Below, one piece after another: positions 1 to 13,323 of a stretch of DNA of 64,000 nucleotides. Under the pieces are notes generated by a model, which was not told where the DNA came from, did no database searches, and saw nothing but the letters and a program-made list of their open reading frames with translations. The DNA is from Cyathus striatus (Eukaryota; Basidiomycota; Agaricomycetes; Agaricales; Nidulariaceae). Where the stretch lies: the NCBI GenBank assembly GCA_025738555.1, contig JAOVFP010000004.1:3038001-3102000 (forward strand), read 5' to 3'. A program made the position numbers and the translations under genes. Position 1 is the stretch's first letter. Every line of letters starts with the position of its first letter.

Positions 1-1562
1 GCTTGACGCCGCTCAACCTAGCACCACCAGAGGCTTTATGCGCTGCATTTCGAACTAATGCATGTTGTAGGGGTAAAGGAAGCGGGAATAAGTTGTCGGA
101 TGTATTTATGCGCTGCTTTCCTATGTCGATAGGCCTCGCAGTCGAGATGAATTGGTAAGGACCGTAGGTTGTCACGGTACACGACCCGCGTCTTCGCCTC
201 GAACAGTACCCGCAGAAAAACGGCCTTATGAATGCATCTCCATTGCGTGAGCCTTTGTCGACCGGGTCCCCCAATGGAGCGTTACAATGTCCAAGGGGCA
301 CGCTAACTGAGATCCGGCGTGCCAACAGCACTCTTGTCTCCTCTCCCTTCCTCTTCTTGCGCTGTCTCGAAGTATACCACGTTCCACTCCAAGCAAAAAC
401 CCCACCCTGACGATGCATCATGTAAATCTTCCGTGTCGTATGCCTCCACCGCGGTCCACTTTGTCTGGTACTCTCGCCATTCACCCCGCAGTCACATTAG
501 CTCGAACACCTTGAAGGCTTCCTTCCACCAAGTGTCCTGGGAACGCACTACCTGCTGGAAAGAGGGAGGTTAATGTGGAGTAGGATAGTGTCGTCGTTGA
601 TGTAGGGCGCTGTTCCAGGATAAGACGCGAGAGAGGAGGGGCGGAGAAAACGGCGTGTAAAGCAACCAACAGAGGCTGCAAGCATTCCTGTTGCCGCTGG
701 AAAGGCTGGTTGAAGGGAGATGAAAAGCAACAGGTATGTGTTTAAAAGGTGCTTGAGCGGGGATCGCAGTCGCCAGCTTGTCTATGGAGCGACGCATCCC
801 TTCTTCGTTCTGTCGATAGTTGATCGCATGTAGAGATATGTGGGGAGGGGCAAAGGCAGTCCCTGTAAACATAGGGTACTATGACTGAACGTTGAACATG
901 AGGTTTAGGACGACCATCCTTCTTCAAGGTCCATCCCTCTTCTACTCTTCTACCTGCTATTCATAGGCAGTCGAACTAGAGGAAATGCTATATTCCATCA
1001 GCTGCTGTCTTAGAGGAGGAGTAAAAGGGCACACCAAGGACAATTGACTGAGGAAGTCCTTCAACAAAGAGATGCGTTATGAGGGCCGTTTGATGATATT
1101 GAACAGATAAAAGTGTAGGTGCCGGTGACGTGTAACGTGTAACGTATATATGGCATGCTTTCGGATATGTTAGCAAGGAGAAAGACTACGAAATACGCAG
1201 AGACATTCCTGCATAGCATAGTTGGACTGTTGGTCAGTGCAAGGTCAGTGATCAACTAGCCGCCACTGACTCGCCAGGAACGTTGAACATTGAACGTTTG
1301 AACAGTTGCACTTGTTTGGTCTGCAAATACAGATACTTCACGCTACCTTGCCCTTCAATTCTCCTGCCTCCCCCAAACCACCTCCATAAAACAACTGACT
1401 ACTATCGTGCTTGAATTTTCTTGATTAACATGTTTATTAACTCACTCATACAATGAAGCTAGCAAAAAAAAAAATTGTGGCGTTAGTAAGTACTCGTAGT
1501 ATTTAAGTTCAACATAGCCCTTCAATGTATTACATACAAGCTATCAGTATTCTTTTCATGCT
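1..1562. other. No recognisable gene
   Basis: Only short, overlapping open frames in several phases, without recognisable motifs or a consistent exon chain. Nothing here can be supported as a gene. It lies downstream (3' side) of the large minus-strand DUF6535 gene. Confidence 0.5.
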
Positions 1563-4500
1563 CTACGTCGATGATAGAGGAGTCTGGGGTTCCGCTCCGG
1601 ATTCATCAGCTACTTTGACGTTTGGAAGCCACTTGGAACTCAATGAATTCCAGGTATTTACTTCAGCCGAAGTAATATGGCGTCCAAAGACAGCCAACTG
1701 GAACCACTTCCTAAGCTCCACTGGGAACTCTCCACTCGGATTTTCTACGATTTTGATATCCCTATAATTACGAAGCAGAAAACTGACCACTTGAAATTTC
1801 AGATGCGAAAACTGCGGCCGTTCCACAAGTGTGGTTATGAGGAGAATTGCAACATAGTCGATTGATTCGTTGCCTAATCTCTCTGCAGAAAATTGTGTTA
1901 GATTGACCTTAAACGAATATTGATAGCCAACATACTGTCAATTATAAGTCTTGTAAGAAGGAAGATGTATCCCTCATTTAATTCAGCATCTTGAGATATT
2001 CCCAATGATATGATCTTCAATAAAATATTCTTCCGAACTACACCGTATTAGAGAGATGCGTAAGTTATTTTTTACCTCCATAGTACTACATATTTCAAAT
2101 ACTCACCACTTTTTTCCTTCGCCAGTAGAGATAGCACCTCTACAGCAGCATGCATAAGGTCATCATTTTCTAAGAGCGACATCAGGAGCTGATGATGTCT
2201 CCTTATTTCGCTCAGACATAATTCGCCTGATTCATCTGACAGTTATAAAAATATATGAGAAATTTGATGTAAATCGAAGAATAACTTACTCGGCTTACCT
2301 CGATTTGCGACTTGGATGATTAAATTCAAAGCTAAAAGTCTGATGTTGTCGTCGGTGTCATGTAGTACGATGAAAATGATGTCTGGAATTATTGAGTCAA
2401 TAACAGTGAAACAGGGTTCTGTAGGTGAACATCAGTCTGTGTCAAAAATATCAGTTGATTGCGCATACCATGCATATTAAAGTATCCGAGCAATTCTAAC
2501 ACTGCGGTGCGTACTAGCCGGGAATTAGAATTGTTCTTCAAGACTAATGCCACATCTCTGGCAGCCGTCGAAGCAGTGGCATATAAATTATAATCTATGG
2601 CCACTTATTACATTTAGTGGAATTTAGTCATGAGTCATGAACATTGCAACAGAAATAATGCTCACACGTTCGAACAAATAGTGTAACAAAACATTTTCCT
2701 TTATCAGTGATAGACTCCAAATACCCGGCAATTCCAGATACGGAGGAACGAAGTACAATGGTATCTTCTACTTTACTCATGGGTCAGAGAGGTTTGCAGT
2801 TTAATAATTCAAAAAGCAATACCTCCAAAATTTGCAGAAATAGTTTGAAATATTCTTTCAGCATTCCATTGATTAGCGATTTCAACATCATTCATAATAA
2901 TTTGGACAATGTTTGGCATTACAGAGAACAGGATTGGTTTTATTGTATTTGTGCCTGAAAAATATGAAATTAGATCATGCATTTACAGTAGCAAGTTAAA
3001 AATATCATTACCATGTGCAAATCCTATGGCAGTAATGAGTTCCATTGCTGAGATTGCCATCAGTCGGACTTCCTCTTCTGGGCTCTTAAGTGCTTGTGTA
3101 ATCTGCTTTGATAGCAGGTCTAATATCATGGATTCGTCTGTTCACGAAGATTATCAGCATAAGTACAGATGAGACCTGAACAATGAAAACTAACTGGTGT
3201 TGTGATTGTCACGTGTAATCAATAATTCTAAAATGATAAACCTCACATTTTCACTAGTATGTGAAATAGATGTTTTGACCAAATTTGATATGAAGTTTTG
3301 TTCAGCTGAAGAATTGTAAATCCAGAGTCAACATAACTGTTAAAATTGTGCACATACATCTTGAAGGGAGGAGAGAAGTTAACATTGCCCATGCCTGGCA
3401 TTGAGCTTGATCATTATGTTTATCCAATGCTGAATTCAGAAATTTGAATGGAATATCTTTCATTAGAGTTTCACGAATTTTATCTGTTAATGGAATTTAC
3501 ATTACTGTGATGGATATCAAACTAAATATAGAGTCTCTTACCATCTTTTTTTTCTAGTAAAGAAGTTAAAGATGCAATTGCATCTAGATGAACATCAGTT
3601 TCTTCATCTTCCCTAGCAATTTTGGATATTATAGACACTGCATATTGATGCTCTACCATAATTACTCCATAAGTTATAAGCACTAAAAAGTGTCTCAAAC
3701 ACACTTTTTTGTGCTAAAATGGTGTAGAGTTTAACCCATTTTTGATGAATATACCACTCCAGATTACTGTGGGGCATTTCTTCAATATTAGACAATGCTG
3801 ATTTCAGGGACTCTTGCAGCTTTACTACAAGAGAAAACATTTCTTAGTTGTTGACTAAAGATATTATTAGCAACACACCTTCATCTTGTTTTGCCAAAAC
3901 AATAAGTGACTTCAGTGCTTTTAAGTAAACCCTGTCTTCATATTTGTTACCAGTGACTGCTGCCTTCAATAGACTTTCAAAAGCAAAATTAGATTCTCCT
4001 AAAAACCAATATAGTGGTAAAATAAGTATAGCATATAATAGTAAGGAGTGAGTGTAATTTTACCCTCTAAAATAAGGGGTTCCCAAATGTTAATGGATAA
4101 AAATATTTCTTCATCTGATAATGGTCTGGTATGCTTTGATTTGAACTCTTGCATCTGCTTTTTGAACTGCCCTGTATAAATAGCAATGAGAACTTTATTT
4201 AAATATGAATGCATTATGTTGTAAGAACCTGTGCGAGCCAACATAGTTAAAGCTTGCAGTGCAGCAATTTGTATATCTTCACTTTCATTATTGTATGCCA
4301 TATCACTTATTATAGGTAAAGAATTTTTCATCTCTTCCAGATCTACAGTATTTTAATTTGTGAGATTTCAGGTTAAATAGTTGTGAACTTACAGTACACA
4401 GCTAAAAATCCTATTGCCTGCACCCAGTAGGTGCACAACCTACTAGATGAACCTGCAGGTAAAGTTGCTTCAATGTCCTGTTGTTCATGCACAGAATAAA

Positions 4501-7500
4501 CTATGAATAAGTATCAGTATGGTGAGGACAGAAAAGAGTTATCATTCTAGAAGTGCATACTGGAGTGATTTTCTGCAGGTGATCTCCTATTTGTGACAGA
4601 TCTTATATTGGCTATAAGTGGAGCAATAATATTCAAGGCTATTTTCTCTGCCTCAGCAACTACAGAAGATAAATAATCTCTGTAACAGGAGTCTTTAAGT
4701 AACACATACTATGTTGCTTCAGTGATGTCAGTAACTCTAGCCAATGGATTGCAGCTTCCCATTTTTCAGGCAACTCTTGAAGGGATAGCTGAAGATCTTC
4801 AGGTGGTGTGATTAACTCATGTGGTATGCTTCCAACTGGGAATAGGGAATGTGAGTTAGATCACTGATAATTTTACATGTTTACATACCCTTTGTGGACT
4901 TCAGCAATGCTAAGACCATGCTACGAGTCTCATGATTTGAGCAGCCAATAGCTCCATTGATCATGTTATGAATTCCATCAGTGAAATCAACTAAATAAGC
5001 ATAAGTTACTGAAACCATCATAAATACCAAAATATGTTACTCTTCTTCAGAATCAGATCAATGATCTCAATTAAAATACCCCATGTTTCATATGATAATT
5101 TATCAGAAAACACTGCATCAATTAAATTTTGAAAGCTTGGCCTCAAAGATTTTATGGCATTGGCAAAGTCTATTTCAATCAAAATCTGTTAGAACATGTA
5201 TCAAGATATGCATACCATCACAATTTGCATTTTTGAGAATCCACTTTAGAGATTCAGAAGCTTCATTTTCAACACTGTCACTTTCATATCTGGTTACTAG
5301 TTGGATTAACTCAGGGACCCAGGACATATCTCGACAAAATCGTGCAGAAAGTGCATGCCGAGTCCATATGCCACTTGCTAATTCTTTTGATAAATGCTCT
5401 CTAAGAGCAGTATAAACTGCATCTTTCCATTTGTCTGGATACACAAAGCATTAGGTGGAAATATAAATACAAAAGCTAGTTGCACACCAAATTCCTTTTT
5501 GCTGTCATCACCTGTAAATATGTTGACCAAGTCTCTAACATTTCTGTCATATAATATCTGTAAGGAATCCTTGGGCTTTTCTTCATCATCTTTGCTAAGA
5601 AAATGACTAAGCCAGTTCTGGGCACAAACTGTTGTCTTTGATGTGTTATACCCAAATGAGAATGCACGTTCAATAATGAGGATTTCAATCCATGAGTTTA
5701 TATTGTCTTTAAGAAAATTTTCTAAAATTAAATTAGTCCAGTTGGTTCAAATATTCATTGTGATAACTAACTTGAATAGCTTGAAAAGTCTTTCAACAAC
5801 TTCAGAGTCAGATCCACAATTTGAAAATGTGTGCCAGGTGATGAAGACTTGAACATTCTGCCTAAATATTCTATCATTGCTTCTGTAACCTCAGTGTGAA
5901 ATATGCCTATGAAAAGATAAATAACAATTCACACATGAGATGAAGACAACTCACTGTCTGCCAGTAAACATGTTATAATGGACTGTGATTTATTATGTAT
6001 TTCTGCATCACTCTCCATAAAAATTATATCAATTAACTGAGTTGATGAGGCTTTTGTAATTATTGTTATTAGCAGTTTGTGATTGACTGTAAATATATTA
6101 GACATCAAGAAATGATTTTGAATAGAACAGTAGCGACCTTTGTTTATATTTGAGAGTGATCTTAAAACATATAGCTTCAATGTGTTATTCAGCCCAGCAT
6201 CAACTTCCTTAGATATTGCTTTCTCTATATCCTGCTGAAGTCCCCAGTCTGGAAAACAATGTGAAGTGTAAATTTCAAAATACTAATTGTTATCACTTGC
6301 CATCCTTATTTAATAGCTGTAGCATTAATGTCAAGGAACTCTTTCTAACCTCTTCATCTTTATCACTTATCATTAACTTTGCAAGTGTGGGTATTTTGAA
6401 ATACTCATTTATGAGGTTTGCTACAAGAAACTGTGTAAGCATGAGGTTCTTATAACTTATTGATCCTCACATTTTAAGTCTGACTTTAAAGAGTTGGACA
6501 ATATACTTATTCCACCAAGACGAAGAGCACTATTTGGATGCAATAACATTGACAGAAGACTGTTTGCAGCACTTGTAATATCAGGGTCCTGAACTTCATC
6601 TGAAAATTGTTTGAAACCTGTATCAAGGGCAACTTTATAGTGACTCTCACTATGGTTATTTAATATTACATCATTCAGTTGCATTTGCAACATCCAGTAT
6701 TTAACTAAATAATTGATGAGTCACTTTCAAAAGAATATGATGTAAAGCATACGAACCAACACTTTCAAGAAGCTTAGTAAGATATTCTTGTTCAAAATTT
6801 TCAGCTTTCTTTAGCATTTCATTTGGACCTATGGGTTCACTCATAAGCCCTCTTACACTAGCTGAATCAAAGTAAGTTATAATCTCCCAAAAGGTAGTGT
6901 CATATAGTACCTCTTGCCAATGATAATGATAAAATATGTGTGCTGATAGTTTGTGTCATTCTTTGCCCTTCAATGAGTCCTCGACAAGCGGCTACTAGAA
7001 ACTTGAACCGATGTGTATCCCTTACATAATGAAACATATTTTCCCATGGACGCTCTGCGATTACATCTTCAAAAAAGTCTCCCAAGAAATACCCACTTCG
7101 CTTCTCCAAAGCCAAAACGTGTATTCTAACACAGAATGCTAATGGTCGAACATCTTCTGGGAATATATTCCAATGGAGCAATGGACCCTTTGGTTGAAGC
7201 GAATTGCTGAGGATATCCTTCAGTGATGAAACATGTAGCAGACCCAAAGGATTGGAATCGACATGATGCACAAGTAGCATCAAACCTTCAAGATATGAGC
7301 AAAGCTCCTCACAAACTTTCGTTTTATAATAGGATTCCAGCATAACATATTCACTTAGTTGATGTAGTAGAACCTTTAGGACCTCCGGTTGACAGAAGTA
7401 ATTTTGCCATTCATCAATATTTGGCCATTGTCGTACCAGCTCCGCAATCGCTTCGTTGACATTTTTTTTATTTCGAGACTTTATTAACTTGTCTCGCCAG

Positions 7501-8449
7501 ATTCCTGCTAGGTCCAAATCTACACTGGGCTTTAACTGTAGATTCTTGTGTTGCTCAGCATCCAGTGCAATGGGTTTCCTGAGCCTTTTCAGGAACACAA
7601 GAAGGTCAGAAAGAGGTGTTCTAAACGGAAATGACCGAGATGACTGAGTAGCAATAATAGTGCTGACTAGATAGGCTGCCACACCAGCGCTAACCAGAAC
7701 AGCAATTATGATACCAATTACAATATTGCTGTTGAATGATTGGATAGCGAAGCCGAAGGCAAATAAGAACGAGGCAATCTGAACAAGGAGCGGAATGACC
7801 AATATTACTCTTTCTAGACGCCAGCGCTCTGCTTGCTTGTCCAGCATCAAGCGCAGATGTGCATCTTCTGCTTCTCTTCGATTAGAGACAGGGATGAAGT
7901 TTGCAATCCACACCTTTGCAAGTACTCCCATAATTGCACCAAAGATTGTGATGATTAGGCTGCAAAACCACAAGCCTGATGTCCATAGGGTCCTAGTTGG
8001 AGAAGGTTGGGGTGTATTGTTGCTCTCAGAGTTGTCTGTCACATCAACAACGAATGATGCTACAACCCCAGCAAACAAACCAGCCTACAGCTCGTTTGTT
8101 AATACCCCGGAAACCATGAATGTGCCACTTACAAATATGAGAAGGGAATCCAGCCAAGTCTTCCAGATCTCAACCTGTTCTTTGGCTGCCCTCTCTGCAT
8201 TATCAAGATATAGTTCCCAAATTTTTGCATTTGCGTTAAATGTAGTTGTAAATCCAGAATCAGAACTATATGTTGTTTTCGTTCTAGAAAGATCTTCAGA
8301 TGGTCCTGAGTGTGCCATTGTATCTGCTCTAGCATTCTCTGCAAGGCTAGGGTCTTTCGCAAACTAGTAATGCCAGTGAGTAAAGAAAGGAGGTTAATGC
8401 TTAGGATTATACATACGGCATTGTTGTTGTTAAGTTTGGAAAGCTCCAT
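1563..8449 (-). CDS. DUF6535 membrane protein with HEAT/ARM-like solenoid, many introns
   Basis: The start at 8449 opens a 33-nt exon (MELSKLNNNNA, 8417-8449). A GT..AG intron leads to exon 2 from 8363. Another short intron (about 8089-8137) joins WLDSLLIF to AGLFAGVVASF in frame, giving the DUF6535 signature: an amphipathic segment (KIWELYLDNAERAAKEQVE) followed by TM helices at LLIFAGLFAGVVASFVVDV, LWFCSLIITIFGAIMGVLA, VILVIPLLVQIASFLFAFG and IVIGIIIAVLVSAGVAAYLV. From about 6900 down to 1563 a long series of 60-330 nt exons encodes leucine-rich alpha-helical repeats that look like HEAT/ARM repeats, for example AANSLLSMLLHPNSALRLGG. The last exon ends at 1563. I see no obvious inactivating break, but not every downstream junction was verified. 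The fused architecture is expanded in Agaricomycetes and its function is unknown; membrane anchoring with a cytosolic protein-interaction solenoid is inferred. Confidence 0.72.
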
Positions 8450-10314
8450 TGACTTGAGTATGAAAAGTTAGTTATGGGCTTCACCGATAGGAGTGGGGAA
8501 AGAATGCGAGGGATTTCACTCTACGTCTTAAATAATCCTGTCCTTCTATGTATTTAATGGTGTCATCTGATTGATATATCCAAGAGGTAACTGTCGTTCC
8601 GATCATTAGAAATCTAGCTTACTTGCGGAACACTGTCCTTTAAACGCTCGTGCTATTAATGCATAGATGTGCGTGCAGCCGCCTTAAACAATCTGCAATA
8701 CTCTCCAGAATACCAGAGAGCTGTCTCTAGTATTGCGTTGCGGCCGTGACGAGCTCCTTTATTATAACTATGTAGCTCGTAGCGTCATAGTACGAACACA
8801 AATATCAGGCTGCGTACAAACTCTGGTACAGGTAGTGGGCTATAAAAAAAGCCGCGTCAATCAGCACACTAGTATTCGTTGCGTGATCCTCATAACATCC
8901 AGCGCTGAATAGTGACATCGAAGCTCCAGAACGGTTCCTTCCCACACGAACTCCATGAACAAGTCGACAGCGTGGGGGTGTTTATTGTTAGCATGCGTCA
9001 TTCTCAGGTGTTTACCCAAGTGACGCTGCCAGCGAAGCGCCCTGTTCCTGCGCCCAGATGATGGGCGCGCCAGGCCCATGTCAGGCCATACGGTGATGTT
9101 TAGCCGCAGGGTTGGTCGAGCAGACTCATGAGGGGACGTGAATGCAGTTATGGTCACAGAGGGCGAGACTGCCAGCAAAGACGATGATGACGGATACGCA
9201 CCGTACGGATCCCGAACTCGTAAGTTACGTGAAATACGATGAAAATCAAATCACTGATTCTATGGCGCGAGAGTGATTGAGCTGAAGAGTGGAAGAGAAG
9301 CGGAAGCGACGTGGCCGGAGTCAATGGGTAGCTAAATGATCCCAAGTAAGAAAAGTTGCAAAGCTTTGACAACGATTTGAGCGGTCAGGTGTTCGACGTT
9401 TAGCGTTTTAAGTCCCAATTGGCTGGGAATGACAAGCGTAGTTGACAATGTTGAACGTTGAACGGTGTTATTGTTCCCAAAATGTGTGACTACGGTGAAC
9501 TCCTTAACGCGTTTTCAGGTCCATAGTCAGATCGTCGAGCAGTCTATCATGAGTTGGACTTGGTTGGTTGTATAGCCATTTTGTGTAATATGGGTCGAAA
9601 TCAAAAGTAGCGTTACGGATGGATGCCTTATTTTTGCCGTACTGAAGCACCCCGAGAGAGTTGAGGCTGAGACTCAAATATAAATGTTCGACTTCAAGGT
9701 AAGGAACGTTGCTAGTGCAACATCCTTTTGTTTTGGAGGGGGATATGCAGGCTGACAAGTAGCAAGGAGGGCCGCCTCTGTGAGCAATTAAAGTGAATGT
9801 AATTACGGTCCATAGAGCAAGGTAACTTGCCAGGCAAAGATAAAATTTGTAAGTTCTTGAGACTATAGGACTTAGATGCGGGGACGTGGTTATTATAAGC
9901 ACAGTGGGATTGATTGCGTCTATACTTATTTCACTCGATGCGATGACACCCTGCACTATTTCGTCCATGGGAGAATCGATAAGGAACAAGCGCCGACGTG
10001 GTATTTGTGTGGCATACTTACTGTCATCGTCGATTTATACCGTCACTAACGTCAACCAGTCACGGTGAATCGATGCGACGCAGGAGCAGAATTCTCAAAA
10101 TTCTCACGATGTTATGCCCTAAAACGGATGGGTACGAGACTACATCGATTCTCCCAGCACATGCAAACCTTCTTTCGCGCATCGGACTGTAATACGCGAT
10201 ACAGTCTGACATGGTGGCAAATGAGCTTCGTACGGTATCTATGATTATACACTTATAGCAAGCTCACTATGCGATTATATTACACAGTTTCGCATTTCAG
10301 GCCCTCCATATTAG
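8450..10314. other. Mostly non-coding interval, one unsupported ORF inside
   Basis: Apart from the weak minus-strand ORF at 9504-9989, no motif-bearing frame was found. AT/GC mix and short ORFs in all phases suggest intergenic sequence or old decayed DNA. Confidence 0.4.
9504..9989 (-). CDS. Unrecognised 161-aa ORF with one hydrophobic segment
   Basis: An uninterrupted ATG-to-stop frame of 161 codons. A hydrophobic stretch near residues 47-70 (KFYLCLASYLALWTVITFTL) could be a membrane anchor. The C-terminal part contains PSPTHDRLLDDL, loosely like the PSPE(x)DALWD segment that follows the anchor in UstYa-type proteins. However, no HxxHC motif follows in any frame down to 9430, so if it is related it is only an N-terminal remnant. 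I do not assign a function. It sits upstream in the same orientation as no obvious partner, about 0.3 kb beyond the end of the methyltransferase gene. Confidence 0.25.
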   Translation of the reverse strand: MFLIDSPMDEIVQGVIASSEISIDAINPTVLIITTSPHLSPIVSRTYKFYLCLASYLALWTVITFTLIAHRGGPPCYLSACISPSKTKGCCTSNVPYLEVEHLYLSLSLNSLGVLQYGKNKASIRNATFDFDPYYTKWLYNQPSPTHDRLLDDLTMDLKTR

Positions 10315-11235
10315 CTAGGCCTTCTCAAAAGCACCACACCAAACATCCATACACCTAACACCCTTCGTCCCACCCTCCACCTTCTCCAAACCACTCAACA
10401 CGGCATCCCTCAGCGCAAAAACCACAGCCCTCTCCCTCTCATCCCTCACATTCTCCTCCACCTCCACAGTGAACCTCTTCGACTTAACAGCCCCAACCTC
10501 CCACTTCCCATCAAACACATCCTTATTAGGCGTAACTACCCCCTCACGCACAAGCCTCAACCCAGCTTTCCCCGCCAGCTCCTTAATGCCCGCAGGAGAA
10601 ACAACAGTCCTTACATTCGATACACTCTTTGGCTTGCGGCACTCAAGCGACGCCTGCGTCAGCGCTGCAAGAACGTGTGGTTGAGCTTCCGGGAGGGAAG
10701 CGGACAAAGACCATTCTGCGATGTATATCGTTTTGCTGAGTGCGCTTAGGCGCTCGAGGGTACCGGTGATGAGGGATGAGGAGGTGAAGTACCATAGGCA
10801 GTGAGCAAGCACTGCGATGTCGTATTTCGGTTCTTGGGAAGACTGGGGGAGGACGGAGAGTGGTTCTCCCCGTATCCATGTGATGCGTTTCCCATGTGTG
10901 GTGGTGGATATGTGGTTTTGGGCTTGCTCGACGGTGTATGGTGAGCCTGTAGTTCGTCAGTGTGATGTGAAGTTATGAGAAAGGGGAAACGAACCGTAGC
11001 CTGGAGGAGCTGGATCAACAGCGTCCACCGTTCCATTCTCCCCTACTAGGTCAGCTAGAACAATCGTGCAGTCTCCTTGACCACATCCAAGCTCGAGTAC
11101 TTTCGACCCTTCTGGAATACCACCGCACACATCAAGGATATCTTGCCTGTGCGCGATCTGTCCGGCTTGGGGCTTCATCCCGCCTTCCGTGACGAGCAGG
11201 TTAGAGGCGAGTGATTCAGGTGATGTTTTGGACAT
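10315..11235 (-). CDS. Class I SAM-dependent methyltransferase
   Basis: Two exons (11235-10995 and 10946-10315) joined over a 48-nt GT..AG intron, giving about 290 aa. Motif I is intact: VLELGCGQGDCT around residues 45-56, the SAM-binding glycine loop, followed by an acidic residue in VDAVDP after strand 2. YDIAVLAHCLWYF is a plausible motif II/post-II region. No signal peptide, so a cytosolic small-molecule or peptide methyltransferase is likely. The substrate cannot be read from sequence. The next upstream gene in the same orientation is another methyltransferase, and a peptide-natural-product locus begins 3.5 kb further on, so a tailoring role is possible but only inferred. Confidence 0.8.
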
Positions 11236-11718
11236 TTTGTTGCGAGTAGAGAAGGGAGAGGAAGGAAGGTAGGTTATTTATATTGGATCTGCATGTGCCG
11301 TGGCTGATCATGACTCGAGCTCCGGAGACTTTCGAGATGCGTTTGGAGTTTATTTCAAAGTGGGCCATGCGGACAATTGACTAGGCGATAGTGTCATGTA
11401 ACACTTTTGTCACATCATACGACTACTTGAACTTCAATCTAGTTATTTTTCGAATATGAATATTCAACATCCCACACGGAATGGCGCTTCTATTGATCAA
11501 GCTTCGAGAATCGATGCCCATAAAGGATCTTGAAAAACCAAAACCTTCTACCAGCGCTTTAAACGAATGACTCATCTTCGATGAGTTTCTCACTGTCAGT
11601 GTTCCGTATTCGACATCTCTAAACTGAGACTTCACACTCATATCCCAACAGAAGGGTACTATGATATTTTAATCGAATTATTTAGTTGATTTAACTAACT
11701 GTTGCGATTATGCAGTGG
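11236..11718. other. Intergenic between two methyltransferase genes
   Basis: Holds the promoter side of the 10.3-11.2 kb gene. A 72-codon minus ORF (11423-11641) has no recognisable motif and is not annotated as a gene. Confidence 0.4.
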
Positions 11719-13171
11719 CTACAGTTCATCAGAACACAGATCTCTTACTCCCTGCACATTCTTCGTTGCAGACCAGAACTGAGTGACTGCAGAGTGTAAC
11801 ACAGGTTCTAAGCTCCATGCTTCACTTGAATGTACATAAGGTGACGCACCATATGTGTACTTAAGCAGCGATTCGGGCTGACTAGCATAGACAGTCTCAA
11901 TAGACTTCCTCGAGTCGTGGTTTATCTCAAAGCCCAGTTTACTTGCAAGAACAAGCACCTCCTCAGCAGAAAGCTGAATCTGTGCATGAGAGCCCCACTT
12001 CAGAGCTAGACAATCGAAGGAGGTCGTATTGTCAGTAAAGCTCTAAATGTACGAATAGGTACGTACGACCAAGATTAATCCATAAGCCACCAGGCTTCAG
12101 GACGGAACTGATCCCCTCTAGAAAATCGATAATATTCTCCCCTACGTCAATGAAGAATAGTGTAACGACCGCATCGTATTGCTCGTGGATATCTGCAAAA
12201 GCCTTCAGAAAATCGCCTTCAACAAGGCGGACGTTGGCCTTTGATTGTGCCGATGGAATATGATCTGGGAACTTGACTCCCTCAAAACGAGCGGATGCGT
12301 AACGTTGCTGTGTCCATTGTGTACAAAATGGATAAAAGGTGTGCTCAAATATATGGGATGTGTGGTTTAGAAGAAAATTGTATGCCAAAATCGCAGTATA
12401 GTCGATATCATTGGCGGTTACGGAGAAGCCTGAATGAGATGACGGTAAGTGCTTGTCGCATCGAAATGAACCAAAACAATATTGACCTTCTATCTCAGCA
12501 ATTTCATGCGCAAGTCGCCCTAGTCCGAAACCAGGGACAAGAATCTTCTTTTCATTGTCAATGCCTGTGCCTTTGAAGTGAGATGTAAGTGTGTCGAGAA
12601 TCGGAGGGAATATCTGTGATCGTTCGGTGCTTCCAAGCTCAGTCCAATCCCTAACGATATGCCCTAATGCTTCACTAAGGAGCTGAAAGTCTGTTCGCAC
12701 TTTGCTGATATCGCGATTCTCTAAATTATACACCTCCTTTCCATGGCGAGCAATCTTGCGGGTTAGAACCGAATTAACCTGAATCTCTTGTCGTGCTTTC
12801 GTAAAATGGGAGCCATAACCTAGACTGTCCACTAACTGTTTCTGTGACGGAGGTAGGCGATTGTAACGCGAATATTTACGCTCGATTACTTGATTCCCGT
12901 AATCTTCATATGCAGCGTAAGATGCAATGGACTCCAGAATATATTTCTGAGGAATTGAGATAGATGTATTTTCTTTCGAGCCTTTTGACGCAGAAGCAAG
13001 TTCGATACGCTCGAGGCGCACCGGTGTAGGCGATGGTTTCTCGGTAGCAAGGTGCACGCCATTCGGGACAACGATTCGAATAGTGAGAGGTCCCTTCAAG
13101 GTTCGAAATGCATATATGATTGCGCCTGAGATGATGAAAGCTGGAACCAGACGAGTGAGAGAACGTAACAT
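11719..13171 (-). CDS. Carnosine N-methyltransferase-like (N2227/CARME family) protein with N-terminal membrane anchor
   Basis: Exon 1 starts at 13171 and runs to 12067; the donor GTACGT and an acceptor at 12006 join INLG-P to LKWGSHAQ in frame, and exon 2 ends at 11719. A further 57-nt segment (12430-12486) starts GT, ends TCATTCAG, and interrupts the family pattern between LVPGFGLGRLAHEIAEIEG and FSVTANDIDYTAILAYNFLL. It is probably an in-frame intron, leaving about 444 aa. LVPGFGLGRLA is the SAM-binding loop, NDIDYT the acidic motif, DAVVTLFFIDVGENI the catalytic-core strand and GGLWINLGP the late motif typical of this family. A hydrophobic N-terminus (AFIISGAIIYAF) suggests an ER/Golgi anchor, unusual for the cytosolic enzyme. 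The methyl acceptor in this fungus is unknown. Confidence 0.83.
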
Positions 13172-13323
13172 GATGGGGGAAACTTCGAAGTAAGTACGAA
13201 GTCAAGCACAAGACTGACAGAGATCAGCACTCAGTTGTTAGCTTAACCGACTCCCTGTTCGGTGGCTCCCTGTGACCGATCCGGGTGTAAGTAGTATCCT
13301 ATAATACTAAGTCGCCAGTTACC

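Noticed and set aside
9504..9989. A second UstYa-type oxidase
   Set aside because: Only a weak resemblance after the hydrophobic segment and no HxxHC motif in any nearby frame.
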